Shown here: positions 1-12,035 of the stretch, in pieces
Position numbering within the stretch: position 1 is the stretch's first letter
Layout of the letters: each line of letters starts with the position of its first letter
Source of the DNA: Arabidopsis thaliana
Taxonomy: Eukaryota > Streptophyta > Magnoliopsida > Brassicales > Brassicaceae
Direction of reading: 5' to 3'
Length of the DNA: 64,000 bases
Assembly (NCBI RefSeq): GCF_000001735.4
Contig: NC_003070.9
Coordinates: 6,138,001-6,202,000, forward strand
Notes under the pieces: model-generated
Databases searched by the model: none
What the model was told of the DNA's origin: nothing
Seen by the model: the letters and a program-made list of their open reading frames with translations, nothing else
Program-made: the position numbers and the translations under genes

Positions 1-58
1 ATAGAAGAAACTTAGAAACAGTTAGTAGTTTTTTAAAAAATATCATAAAATAGATTAC

Positions 59-172
59 CTGTGATAAAGAGAAAGAAGGAGGTTTTGGAGTGATTCCTCT
101 GAGAAATCTTTCAAGGTTTGATCGGAGTTTCGTCGACGATGATGACCACCACCACATTCTCTCTCCCACCAT
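59..172 (-). CDS. First coding exon of a DUF789-like gene (partial)
   Basis: On the minus strand an ATG at 172 opens a 38-codon exon that closes at a clean CAG/GTAATC donor (exon ends at 59), so the rest of the gene lies left of the window. The peptide starts MVGERMWWW and has SNLERFLRGITPKPP. The SNLERFL...TP pattern is what I remember from the N-terminus of plant DUF789 proteins, whose function is unknown. The neighbouring locus left of ABCG11 in Arabidopsis is, as I recall, a DUF789 gene (At1g17830). The 5'UTR probably extends right to about 460 (CT/GA-rich). Only one exon is visible, so the call rests on a short motif plus gene order. Confidence 0.6.
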
Positions 173-3100
173 CTCTCTAAATATTAGATGACTATATTAA
201 ACAGCTTAGGCTCTCTCTTAGAAAATTTAAAGAAAAACAAGAACTCGTAGATGAGTTTACTGAATTTAGATGAAATCTTTTAGGGGAAGAAAGTGGTAGC
301 AAGGTTTGAATGAAGGTTTTTGGAGTATGATTTGCTTCTATTTATTATTGCAAGAAAGAAAGAAAGAAAAACGAACACGACCAAAAGCTTCTCTCTCTCC
401 TCTGGCTCTTTCTCTCTTTTTTCACTTATCGTAATCTTTTTTATTTTGTCTGGTAAGTAATTTAGCAATTGACCATATCTCTCCTTTTGTCCAAAAAAAA
501 AAAAAAAAAAAAACCATATCTCTCCTTTCTCTCTTTCCCTCTTTAAGATCTTCTTATCGTTAATCTTTTTTACTTTTGTTAGGTAACTAATTTTCCATTA
601 GATATTTCAAAGTGAGCATGTTTTAAAAATAAACTCTAATAATACCAAGTTTGTTTCAAATTTAGAAGAATCGGCAAAGCTTTGTATTTTTTTTGTTCGT
701 GAAATGATGTCAACAAATTATATTCAAAGCAAAATGGCTAAAAATATTTTTGTTGTCAGTTTTTAAAATTGAACCTTTTCTGTTCACATTTATTTATCTA
801 TTTATCATTTTCTCATTTTCAATCATCATGTTATAAAACAAAACCAAAGAAATTTGATATTTATAAACATATATGATATGTCGATATATAGCTGAACTTT
901 GACGTTTGGAATTTAACAGGCCACAAGACATATATCAGTCGACATAAAGTTTGTAGAGTGGCAATCTTAGTCACCTCTCCCATGAACAAACCTTTGATAG
1001 GCAATATATGTATCATCTTTCCATATTTGGGGTTCCATGAGTCTAGCTCCCAAAATGATTATGAGTCTTAATCCTATTATGAACATAGTTAAGAGCATGC
1101 ATGACGACATTGACTTCTTAGTTCTTATATGGATTGGAGCCAGTCAAATGATTTCCCAATATTCAAGAAGATAAAAGTTATTTTTTTCTATTATTTCAGC
1201 TAAATCAACAAAATCTAGAGCATTTTTATTTTACCAACTAGCAAAAACTATAACATAGAGCTAAAAGAATGTTGTATGTGGTGACAGTGGTGATGGTCTT
1301 TATTTCCGGCAAAATAATAGTCTTCTAGAAACAGTCAAAATCGTATTTCGTACAATGTGACCATCATTTTTATAATATTTTTTGTTTGATAAAGAATTTT
1401 GAAAGAATTGATGAGTGAAAACGAAACCAGAGATTGTACTTACTGTGTGCAAGAGAGTGATGGGTTAATCTGGTCTCCACATGTCGTCGAAGCTGCGTCG
1501 ATCTCTCGCGTTTTACTTATCTCTTCTATTTTGTTTTCTTCCTTATCTTGTCTTTTCTTTTCTTTACTTCACCCGACAACAACTCATCGTTTACTCATCA
1601 GCGATATCATTTAATTTACTCTCATCTAATCTAATTTTAAACCGCTAGTTTGTAAAACAAACTCTTCCAAAAAGAAACTTTACGATCACAAATTCGAAGA
1701 AACACTACTATTTTTGATTAAAAAGAGATAAATTATTAGTTAATATACTTTAGTTAAAGTCTCTACCGGAGACATGGTTTCTTTAGGTTGAGTCACGTGT
1801 TTTGGTTCCTTCTCGTCGTTTTCCTCGTTTCTTATATTATTTTTATAATCAAATCATTTCGGACCGTACGATGCGACGGATACAAATAAACGTATCATTT
1901 CACTTTTCTCGTCTTTGCGGTGGTTTAACTTTTGTTTGTGTGATAACTAATCTATCATATTGAATGATTTTAAGAACGAAAAGGTAAGTAAAAGCTATTT
2001 TTGAAAAATACAGTAGTATGTATTCGTTTCTTCTTCCTCAGTCTGTAAGTAAACACGGATTCAATAGTGAAAAGAAAAAAGAAAACACGGATTCAATTAT
2101 TGAGCACTAATTGGTTAAAGGCCCATTATGTTCCATTTTGTTTTTTGGGCTTTGACTCTTTTGTCACACATGCGTTGACGTAGTAGAATTTTATAAACAT
2201 TTTAGCCCAATATAACATTCTTTCAGCATCTTGATCCTTCCTGTATGATAAAATTAAAAATCGCCATGAATCTTTGGAAATCAACAAAGGGCCAGAACTT
2301 ATAAGAATATTTGTTTTGATTATTAAGGTCTATAAATGTCTGTCAAACAAAAATGCATGTATTGTCTATATCATCAAAGTATGAATATCCAATACTGTTA
2401 AAATATTTATTTATCCGCATAAATACAAATACCTCTGAATATAGTTTTTATTTGGATTAAATACTAGAATTTAATTAAGAATTAATTGTCTAAATAACCC
2501 TAAAAAATAAAATAAAATTACAAACAGGCATTTACGTAACGTAATGACTTACAGAAACAAGCACTTTTATCTTTGCAAAATAACGGATTTACCTTCATTC
2601 ATCCACAATATTACAATAATAGCTGAGACTTTTGACGACGACTATGGTGAACTCCGGCCATAGAAACTCAAATGACGGTGTGATAAACGAAAAATCGTGA
2701 AAGACATGACTCGAATCTGAAACAGTTGTGTAAGGATCTCTCTGTCACCGTTGGCATATAAATACCATTGTTTCTCTCCTTTAGATTCCAAATTTCTGTT
2801 TTAATCACACTCTCTGTTGTTGCAGTTTAGATCTATTTCTGAAATCTCAATAGAAATCTTTCCCGATTCGTTTGTATGTGATCTGGTTTTTGTAAATAGC
2901 CATTATCGGGAGAAATTATGTTGAAATCAATTTCTCCTTTGTCACGTCGAGATCAACTTCTCTGATATTTTCCTTCATCATTTCCTATTACATCTCACAA
3001 CTCTAAGAATATCTTCTCTGCAATCTCAATGTCAATCACAATTCATCAATTCCAAACACAAATCTTTTTCTTCTCCTAACTATCACAAAATTAGATGAGT

Positions 3101-4869
3101 GTTTATGATTAGAACCCTTGGGTTCCATATATACTATCTCATTAGGGTTTAGATTTTGCTTGTATTCTCTTAATTTTGTTTGATTAAAATCGATTTCAAG
3201 GTTTCTGTAAATAAATAAATACAAATTGAAGAAGAAGAACGATGGAGAAGAAGCATGAACAATGAAACAGGGGCAAATCGTAAGTTGGCATATCTGAAAG
3301 TTTCTTTTTTCAAATCCCATCTCAAAAATGGTTACCGAGAGGAAGCAAATGTTTTTGGTCGACGGAGTAACGTGGTGGTGGTGGTCGAGAAAGAAGAAAG
3401 AAGGAGATGATACAGATGACAGGGGTAAAACAGTCTTTTTCCCTAGCACAAAGTACTCTTTTTCAAAATCCAACACAGAAAAACCTAAATTCAAAGATTT
3501 GGCAAAAAAAAGCCCTGTTTTGACAATAAACCCTTTAATTAGTTGAAACAATTATAGAAATAAAAGGAATATTTGGCCACAAAATAAATAAATAGTTTTA
3601 GCAAAGGTGTGTTTTCCCCTGTGCATTACTCAATCATAAATTTTACAAAAATTTATAGTCAATGAGATCCATAAGAATACAGAGAAATTTTGAATTGGTT
3701 AGAAATATGTTTGTTTTTTTCGATAACTTAACTAACAAAATCGAAAGTCTTATGAATTCAAAGATATTATTTAGTTTCCAATAATTATTTTACTTTTGAT
3801 TTTTTTTTTGTTGAATTAATCATTAATGACAAATGGACCTACGAAGAATGCCATCAAGGGTCCTTATTAACAAGTACCAACAAATCAACAATAGGCTCGT
3901 ACTCCTTTCTAATTTTTCGGCACTTTTTTGTCAACAATATTTCAGCATTTATATACATGGTTTTATAATTAAAAGACAAATTATTATTTGTAACATATGT
4001 CTCCTACTACACCGAAAATTACCGGAAAAAAAAACATAATGTACATATCTCAAAAGACAAAAAATTAAATAAAAACTTCAATTTCAAAGTAGTAACTTTC
4101 ATTTTAACAAAAAAAAAAAGTAGTAACTTTCATTCAAGCATATAATTTTTCTGTAAGATGCTTCATAACTAACTTTTAATCATTTTCATTACCATTAAGC
4201 AAAAGCTATAAAATCCCATAATTCATATACATAACAAAATAACAATCTTCCATCAAATAACTTTTATCTATGATATTAAAAAAAAAGAGAGGCCAGATTT
4301 GGGGGTGGTCTATTCATACTAAATGCAAACCATCTATCGACTACCAGACTGCATTAAATGTAACAAGTAACAACAACCAAAAAAAAAGATGAAAATTCAC
4401 CACATCAACAGTATTGGACCCCACTTTCTTCTTAATTTTTCATTCAATTCTTCTCCCAACCATCTCTTTGCTGTCTTCATAACTATCTCATTTCTTGTAC
4501 GAATCAAGAATTTTTTTTCATTTTTGAAACCAAATAAATAAATAAAAATCTCATTATCTTGTTAGAGATAAAAAGAGAAACAACCAAAAAGAAAGAAGAA
4601 GAAGTGTTTGTTCTGTTTCAGTCATTCAAGTTCATGAGAATAGAAACGAGTCCAAGTTTGTTGTTCATGCAAAATTCTCATGACTCTGTTACACTCCTGA
4701 ATTTCTTCTACTTATATTCCATTCAATAACTTTTCTTCTTCTATCAGTTCAACGTTCACACACTTTTTCCATTTCCTCGACAAACTCCTTTTTTTCTCTC
4801 ACTTTTCTCGAATTCTTTTTTTTTTTTTTTCTCTCAACGAAACATAAATCCTCTGTTTTGGTTTAAGAG
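173..4869. other. Long intergenic region upstream of ABCG11
   Basis: I see no convincing coding gene in these 4.7 kb. It is AT-rich with homopolymers (A run near 493-513; T run 4816-4830 in the ABCG11 leader). A G-box-like TCACGTG lies near 1793. Around 2755-2830 a TATAAATA-like box is followed by a CT-rich, leader-like stretch and then short ORFs near 2640-3540. These are simple-sequence rich (poly-Trp/poly-His readings of GTG repeats) and look non-coding. The last ~200 bases before 4870 are pyrimidine-rich, as expected of the ABCG11 5'UTR. Confidence 0.5.
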
Positions 4870-7800
4870 ATGGAGATAGAAGCAAGCAGACAACAAACCA
4901 CCGTACCGGTTTCAGTCGGCGGTGGGAATTTTCCGGTTGGTGGGTTAAGTCCGTTGAGTGAAGCTATATGGAGAGAGAAAGCTCCAACGGAGTTTGTCGG
5001 AGACGTGTCAGCGAGGCTTACGTGGCAAGATCTGACGGTGATGGTGACTATGGGAGATGGTGAGACTCAAAATGTTCTTGAAGGTCTTACCGGTTACGCT
5101 GAACCGGGATCTCTCACGGCTCTCATGGGCCCTTCCGGCTCCGGGAAATCTACTATGCTCGACGCATTAGCTAGCCGCCTCGCTGCTAACGCTTTTCTCT
5201 CCGGCACCGTTCTTCTTAACGGCCGCAAAACCAAACTCTCCTTTGGAACAGCTGTTAGTATTTTATACACAACCCTTAAGCTTCAATCTTTCAAACGTAC
5301 ACATGCTTTTGCTTAGGTTTCAGTTTACATGTTGTCTTGGTATGACATATAAGAATGTTCTTGGATTTTGGATCTTAGCTATTCATAGTGTTTTGGAAAA
5401 GAGAAAAAAAAAAACAAAGGAATCTTGGTCTTTTATATATAATTTAGTCATGTTTAATGAATTTGGTTTATTATACAGGCATATGTGACCCAAGACGATA
5501 ACTTGATTGGTACGTTAACTGTGAGAGAGACGATTTGGTATTCAGCGAGAGTTCGTCTTCCGGACAAGATGTTACGGTCGGAGAAGCGTGCTCTAGTGGA
5601 AAGGACAATAATAGAGATGGGTCTTCAGGATTGTGCAGATACTGTCATAGGAAATTGGCATTTGCGTGGAATTAGTGGTGGAGAGAAGAGAAGAGTCAGT
5701 ATTGCTCTTGAGATTTTAATGAGACCTCGTTTGCTGTTTCTCGATGAGCCAACAAGTGGTCTTGATAGGTAAAGTGTTTCAGAAAAAAGCTTTTCTTAAA
5801 TTTTCCGATTCTGTAAACTGATTAATCCCTGATGATTGTTTCGCTTTTTCTGTATAGTGCTTCTGCTTTCTTTGTGACTCAGACTTTGCGTGCTTTATCA
5901 CGAGATGGAAGGACGGTGATAGCATCGATCCACCAACCGAGCAGTGAGGTTTTTGAGTTGTTTGATCGGTTGTATCTGCTTTCTGGAGGCAAAACTGTTT
6001 ACTTTGGTCAAGCTTCAGATGCATATGAGGCAAGAAACTAGACCAAAAGAAAACATTATTCTCTGAAGAATTCTTGGAAACTAATCAGTGTTTTGTACTT
6101 TCGAATGCAGTTCTTTGCACAAGCTGGGTTTCCATGTCCTGCGTTAAGGAACCCTTCTGATCATTTCCTGAGATGCATAAACTCAGACTTTGACAAAGTT
6201 AGAGCCACTTTGAAAGGTTCTATGAAGCTAAGGGTACTGAAAAACCTTCCCTTTTAACTGATATCATTTCTCTGCAAGTTTCATTTTGCTGATGGACTTG
6301 TTATTCTACTTCCCAGTTTGAAGCAAGCGATGATCCGTTGGAAAAGATTACCACAGCCGAAGCTATTAGACTATTGGTTGACTATTACCACACTTCTGAT
6401 TACTACTACACAGCAAAGGCTAAGGTTGAGGAGATATCCCAATTTGTAAGTACTCTTTGTTCCTTTCTCGAGCTTTTGTTAGGACGAGTCACTTGCCTCT
6501 TTTAACCATTCTCCGCTCGTCTCTGTTAACAGAAAGGGACTATTCTTGACTCCGGAGGCAGCCAGGCTAGTTTCCTTCTGCAGACCTACACTTTAACAAA
6601 GCGATCATTCATCAACATGTCAAGGGACTTTGGTTATTACTGGCTCAGACTTCTAATTTACATCTTGGTCACAGTCTGCATTGGAACCATCTATCTGAAC
6701 GTTGGGACTAGCTACAGCGCCATTCTGGTATTGCTAATATCATTTACTGGAGAGCAACTCACACTCAGAATTGTATTAATCTTACCTCTTTCGGTTTGTG
6801 AATTCAGGCACGGGGCTCATGTGCGTCTTTCGTCTTTGGCTTTGTAACATTCATGTCAATTGGTGGATTTCCTTCGTTCGTTGAAGACATGAAGGTTAGT
6901 TAGCTCCTCCTGCAGTTTTTTTTCTTGCGCAAATAGATGAACCAAACAGTTTTGTTAAACTGAAAATGATTGCAGGTCTTCCAAAGAGAGAGACTAAACG
7001 GGCACTATGGAGTAGCTGCGTTTGTGATAGCCAACACATTATCTGCAACACCATTCCTGATCATGATAACTTTCATCTCCGGGACAATCTGTTACTTCAT
7101 GGTGGGTCTGCATCCAGGATTCACTCACTACCTCTTCTTTGTTCTCTGCCTCTATGCAAGTGTCACCGTTGTGGAGAGCTTAATGATGGCAATTGCTAGT
7201 ATTGTTCCCAACTTCCTCATGGGTATCATCATCGGAGCTGGAATCCAGGTGATTTCTCCGACCACTTTCATCATAGACTTCTTAAAAGCAGAAGAGAAGC
7301 TCGTCCTAAATCTGGTTGTCTGTACTTTTGTTTCAGGGGATCTTCATGCTGGTTTCTGGATTCTTCAGGCTTCCAAATGACATCCCAAAACCTTTCTGGC
7401 GTTACCCAATGTCCTACATCAGCTTCCACTTCTGGGCTCTACAAGTAAATATTGTTGAAACAAGAAAATGTTTCATATCAGCCCATCATCTTGTGATCAA
7501 AATAGCAGAGAGCTAATACCGTCTTGTTTTACTTGTTCTCCAGGGTCAGTACCAGAATGATCTGAGAGGCTTGACGTTTGACAGCCAAGGGAGTGCTTTC
7601 AAGATTCCGGGTGAATATGTTCTTGAGAACGTCTTTCAGATCGACTTGCATCGATCAAAATGGATTAACCTCAGTGTGATTCTTAGCATGATTATCATCT
7701 ACCGCATCATCTTCTTCATCATGATTAAGACCAACGAGGATGTTACTCCTTGGGTCAGAGGTTACATAGCACGCAGAAGGATGAAGCAGAAGAATGGAAC

Positions 7801-7894
7801 TCAGAACACCACAGTTGCACCAGATGGTCTTACCCAGTCTCCTTCTCTGAGAAATTACATTGCTACACGAACAGATGGAGCTCGCAGATGGTAG
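4870..7894 (+). CDS. ABCG11: ABCG11 (WBC11) half-size ABC transporter for cuticular lipids
   Basis: Ten exons join to a 703-residue protein: 4870-5253, 5479-5768, 5858-6029, 6111-6233, 6317-6445, 6533-6727, 6808-6894, 6976-7248, 7337-7444, 7544-7894. The nucleotide-binding domain comes first, as in ABCG proteins: Walker [10 protein letters not shown] (87-95), Q-loop near 133, signature ISGGEKRR (193-200), Walker B LLFLDE (213-218) and switch histidine in SIHQPSSE (about 250). A six-helix ABC2 membrane domain follows from about residue 390. By family knowledge ABCG11 sits in the epidermal plasma membrane, homodimerises or pairs with ABCG12 and other half-transporters, and exports wax and cutin precursors. 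Intron 3 begins with GC (GAG/GCAAGA) instead of GT. The gene converges on STR8. I recall the locus as At1g17840. Confidence 0.96.
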
Positions 7895-8469
7895 AGCTTG
7901 ATCCTGTCCAGTGTTTGAAGATACTTCATGAAAATTGATCAAAGCAAAGCCACCATATTTCACTAGGCCTGCAATATCAAAACTCCATGTAATGTGACAG
8001 CAGAGAAACTTCGAGTGTGTTAGTTATAGAAATATTAAAACCACGGATTTGTCTAAAATAATCACTACTACATTTATTTTTCTACTTTGGTATTAACAAG
8101 TACCATCTTGTTGCATTACAGTTTGCATTGTGCCGAAATTACAGCAGATAGATTAAGTTGTGAATTGTTACAAGCTTTGTTTGTACATGTTGAAATGAAA
8201 ATTGAGTTCTGAGTTCTGACAAGTGTTACACCTGAAGAACCTCAAAGAATGACTACTAGTTCTTCCTGGAACAGGCTTGTAATTAAACTTCATTAGCTTC
8301 TGCTTCAGCACTCATCTGCTTTTGCTGTGTGCTGTTCTCATCTGATCACTTGCCCATGGTAGACCAACGAAACACTGTAAGCAATCACAAGGGGGAGCAG
8401 TGAACATAATATAAAGTGACAAGTCATGAATGCCCTACATCACTAGCCTCTAAAATCTCTCAAATATGA
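7895..8469. other. Convergent 3' flanks of ABCG11 and STR8
   Basis: 575 bases between the two facing stop codons. It is AT-rich, with no ORF of note, and probably holds both 3'UTRs and their poly(A) sites. I see no further gene. Confidence 0.6.
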
Positions 8470-10820
8470 TCAAACCAATGGCGCATTTTGCTCTTCTGAA
8501 TCGCGATATACATGCCATTTTTCATATCTCTTTACTCCATGCAAGACCGGTCTAAGTCTGGGAGCACTAATGCAGTCTGAACAGCAACAACCCTTCAAGT
8601 CGACAACACATTCTGCACAGCATCTGAACAAAAGATAGAGGTAAGTTTAGGGAAAACAATGGAAATACCAGTCATTGTCAATCAAAATCAAACTTTTGTG
8701 AGTCATACATTATTTGTAACTAATGTCTATTTTGTGTTAATAGACATAAGAAGATGAAACAGAAGCGATAATGCAACTCACAAGAAAAGCCGATTGCAGT
8801 CAAGGTTAGCACAGTTCCGATGTCTTAGTTCCTGAACTTGGGAATTACAAAGATAGCATCTTGCAAAACTTGTATCCACGGGCGTTTGTGGAGTTCTTCC
8901 GGCTTCATCCACGACGTTATCACCTACGGCTTTATCCACGACGTTGTCATTGTAGGCAGCTGGTGGGAGAGAAAGACGAGAGTCAAACACAAACAGATTT
9001 CCAACCCATTCGGCGGTGCCTTCTTCTTTAAGGTAATGGGAAACTCCACCCTTCAATGTATACAGGTTCTTGAAACCCCGCTGTCTGAAAAGAAATTTGA
9101 CTTCTCACAAGAAAGTTATTTGGGAAACTTCTTTCAGATATTAGTAAGAGAATGAAGGAGTAGAAGCCACAGTGCTACCTCAAAACTGTTGAATACACAT
9201 CACAACGTATACCTCCAGTACAATACATCAGTATATCTGTCTTTTCCTTGTCAACATTTATCAAAGGGTCTGAAGGGGCTTCCTGTAGTGTAGAGGAATA
9301 GTCAAAATTCTTCACTGTTAGATATATATACCTTCCGTACTTTACAATATGTAACCTATAGAAGAGACTTGTCTGATCACTTCATGTTAGTCTACAGATT
9401 GTAAATAAGAACTTTTCAGCTGTCACAGTTTAGGAGTAGTTGTACCTTTTCATCAGATAGCCCAAAAGAAGTGTTCCGAAAGCAATCAACTTCAGGTCTA
9501 TGTGCCCCACGAAAGTGACCAACATCCCACTCATAACCTGTTCAAACCAAATGTTTATCATTTCCAAAAACCAGTAGGTTTATTTTTTCCTATAACATGC
9601 TAACACATTTTAAGAATCACGGACAATTACATGCGTGCACAACTGGAGATAAAGTGGGAAACCACAATACAACTATCAGAAAAGAATGATCAGTCATGGA
9701 GATACTAGATATAGATAATAAGTGAAATCAAGACTGTTCTGTTACTATAGACAATGAGAAGGCAAAGTAAATACCATTTCTGACATCCAATAATATGTAA
9801 CTTTTGCCACTATTTGAAGGTGAGGCTTCATCATCATCCGTTAAGTCTTTCAGTTTCCTTTTCCATTCAGATGGCTCTAAGGGTTTTGCTCGCATGGGTG
9901 GATCAAGTAGGGGAAGGTGTGAAATTCCTCCCTCATACTATAGGAAAAAAGAAACGCAACTAATGGTAAGTAATCTTACACCATATTTCACACCATATTT
10001 GAAGGCATTGCACATAAGTAAAGTGGTGTTGTGGGATGTGGCTTGCCTGCACTAAGGAGGGTTTGTTCTGTAGCTTCAACTTAGGGAATGCATGCCTATT
10101 CATAGCGGGAGACATCTGGACAAGCAAATCCGAGAATCTATCATCTCCTTTTAACCATTCAACATATGCAAGAGCATCTTTAGATGGTCCACTGTACTGC
10201 AGAAAACAAGGATTACAAGATGTAAACACACAAGATTTGTCCTAGCTTGATATGCAGGCATCCTCAAATAGTTTGATGAAAGATTAATCCAAAGCTAAAT
10301 ATGTTAACAGAACCTGCGCGTTGATTCCTTGTTCATTGAGATATATTCGACCTCGTATATTCAAATCCTGGAATACGAAAAACCATTGAAAAAGATTCAA
10401 ATTTTAAACCAAAGAGAACATTTCAGAATCTACATGTATATGAATTTTGGTTTTTCAAACAACTTGACAATTCACATTCTGTAAAAGACGGACCTTTAAG
10501 AATGAGAGGTGCTTCTCAATCTCAGCCTCAGGATCTCCGATTGATACAAACCGATAGAAGTTAACAACAATGAAATCTTCTCCTTCGTCATCGAATTTCG
10601 CGTAACCATTTCTTCCTCTGTTACGGCATTTGCAGGAGAAGGTCCATCTTCTGGTGGGTTTAAACTCTGAGAGGAGATGTTTTGGTCGGGAGCAAATCTG
10701 ATTACTCAAAACATATTGTTTGAGTCGCAATGGTTCGCCGGAGAAACGAGCTTTGGTTAAAGTTATAGGTAGTGGAGTAGTCAAAGAGACTGAGAGTGTT
10801 GCCGCCGGCGAAACTCTCAT
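8470..10820 (-). CDS. STR8: Rhodanese-like domain protein STR8
   Basis: Eight minus-strand exons give 448 residues: 10820-10494, 10367-10314, 10196-10047, 9937-9775, 9537-9446, 9282-9179, 9084-8782, 8623-8470. The N-terminus is rich in Ser/Thr/Arg and poor in acids, consistent with a plastid transit peptide. The middle has an acylphosphatase-like fold region (FYRFVSI...LNIRGRIYLNEQGINAQ) as in the bacterial UPF0176/TrhO family. The rhodanese domain follows, with the active-loop cysteine in MYCTGGIRCD (Cys283). The C-terminus is Cys-rich with CxxC pairs (CYLCN, CCAEC, CCCSDC), suggesting metal binding. By analogy with TrhO it may hydroxylate tRNA U34, which is inference. Intron 3 (9938-10046) is a GC-AG intron. 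Locus as I recall: At1g17850. Confidence 0.93.
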
Positions 10821-11342
10821 TATCTTCTCGCGGGTGGAGAAAAAGAGACGGCATCTTTCTTTAATCTAAAGATCTTTATGTCGTATGAGGCCTTAAGCCC
10901 AATTCAAGCCCAGTTTGTCTTATAGCTAAGATAAGAAGAGATTAGTAAGAAAATATTCCAAATTTATATCAAACTTTAGTGTATACTATTCTGGCTATTT
11001 AATTCGATTTAGATTGGATTGTTATATTAAGACCTTATCTAATTTACATTTAGACAGTATCCAGTTTTATCATCCACTAGTCAATGAAAGGGACATTTTT
11101 CGTCAGGGGTGATCGAAATATGACGTCGTCAAGCTTTGACCACAAATATATAAACATATCAACACGTCAACGAAATTATCATATGCTCGACCACAAACTA
11201 AATAATACACCGAGCATTTAACCAAAATCAGATGCACTTTGACTTTGACTTTTGTATCCGTTCTGCTTATTAATAGAAATCTGTTTTCTCATCTCTTTTC
11301 AATTCATACTAAAAAGTTTCCATTAAAAGAAAACTTCCTACA
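10821..11342 (+). promoter_or_regulatory. Shared upstream region of STR8 and KTI5 with W-box cluster
   Basis: This 522-bp region separates two divergent genes. The KTI5-proximal part has WRKY-type TTGAC cores at 11136-11140, 11239-11243 and 11245-11249, reverse GTCAA cores near 11127 and 11168, and a TGACGTC bZIP-type site at 11121-11127. The STR8-proximal part has AGGCC/AGCCC elements near 10890-10912. W-box clusters fit wound or pathogen induction of a Kunitz inhibitor, but responsiveness is inferred. Confidence 0.45.
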
Positions 11343-11933
11343 ATGTCATCACTTCTCTATATCTTCCTCCTCTTGGCCGTCTTCATCAGCCACCGTGGAG
11401 TCACCACCGAAGCAGCCGTCGAACCAGTTAAGGACATCAATGGAAAATCTCTCCTCACAGGCGTCAACTACTACATCTTGCCTGTAATTCGCGGCCGTGG
11501 AGGCGGACTAACCATGTCAAACTTAAAGACCGAAACCTGTCCCACAAGTGTGATCCAAGACCAATTTGAAGTCTCTCAAGGCCTACCGGTTAAATTCTCA
11601 CCATATGACAAATCAAGAACCATCCCTGTCTCAACTGATGTAAACATCAAATTCTCTCCAACTTCGATCTGGGAATTAGCCAATTTCGACGAGACGACGA
11701 AACAATGGTTCATTTCAACTTGTGGCGTTGAAGGGAATCCCGGTCAGAAAACGGTTGATAACTGGTTCAAGATCGACAAATTTGAAAAAGATTACAAGAT
11801 CAGGTTTTGTCCTACTGTCTGCAATTTCTGCAAAGTCATCTGTAGAGACGTTGGAGTGTTTGTGCAAGATGGAAAGAGAAGACTTGCTTTAAGTGATGTT
11901 CCACTAAAGGTTATGTTCAAAAGAGCATACTAG
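11343..11933 (+). CDS. KTI5: Kunitz-type trypsin inhibitor KTI5
   Basis: An intronless 196-residue reading frame. Residues 1-24 are a hydrophobic secretory signal (MSSLLYIFLLLAVF...). The Kunitz/STI signature follows directly in VKDINGKSLLTGVNYYILP. Later features typical of the beta-trefoil fold are FSPTSIWELANFDE, WFISTCGVEGNPG and a Cys-rich segment FCPTVCNFCKVICRDVG carrying the paired cysteines. It should be a secreted serine or cysteine protease inhibitor acting in the apoplast or vacuole against herbivore or endogenous proteases. It ends only 102 bp from the EGY3 stop on the other strand, so the 3'UTRs must abut or overlap. Locus as recalled: At1g17860. Confidence 0.93.
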   Translation: MSSLLYIFLLLAVFISHRGVTTEAAVEPVKDINGKSLLTGVNYYILPVIRGRGGGLTMSNLKTETCPTSVIQDQFEVSQGLPVKFSPYDKSRTIPVSTDVNIKFSPTSIWELANFDETTKQWFISTCGVEGNPGQKTVDNWFKIDKFEKDYKIRFCPTVCNFCKVICRDVGVFVQDGKRRLALSDVPLKVMFKRAY

Positions 11934-12035
11934 AAGATGATAAAACAAATTCCACAAGAATTTACAATGCTTTTGTAACACCATTAATAATAAATAAGAA
12001 CAATGCTTGTTTCTGCATCTTAATCTATACATTCT

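Noticed and set aside
3328..3546. 72-codon plus-strand ORF with WWWW
   Set aside because: Arises from a GTG repeat and overlaps the antisense ORF; no family features.
3036..3551. 171-codon minus-strand ORF
   Set aside because: Low-complexity (Phe/Ser/His runs from simple repeats), no domain, no leader or splice context; treated as chance.
10036..10245. Plus-strand ORF over STR8 exon 3
   Set aside because: Antisense shadow of a confirmed exon.
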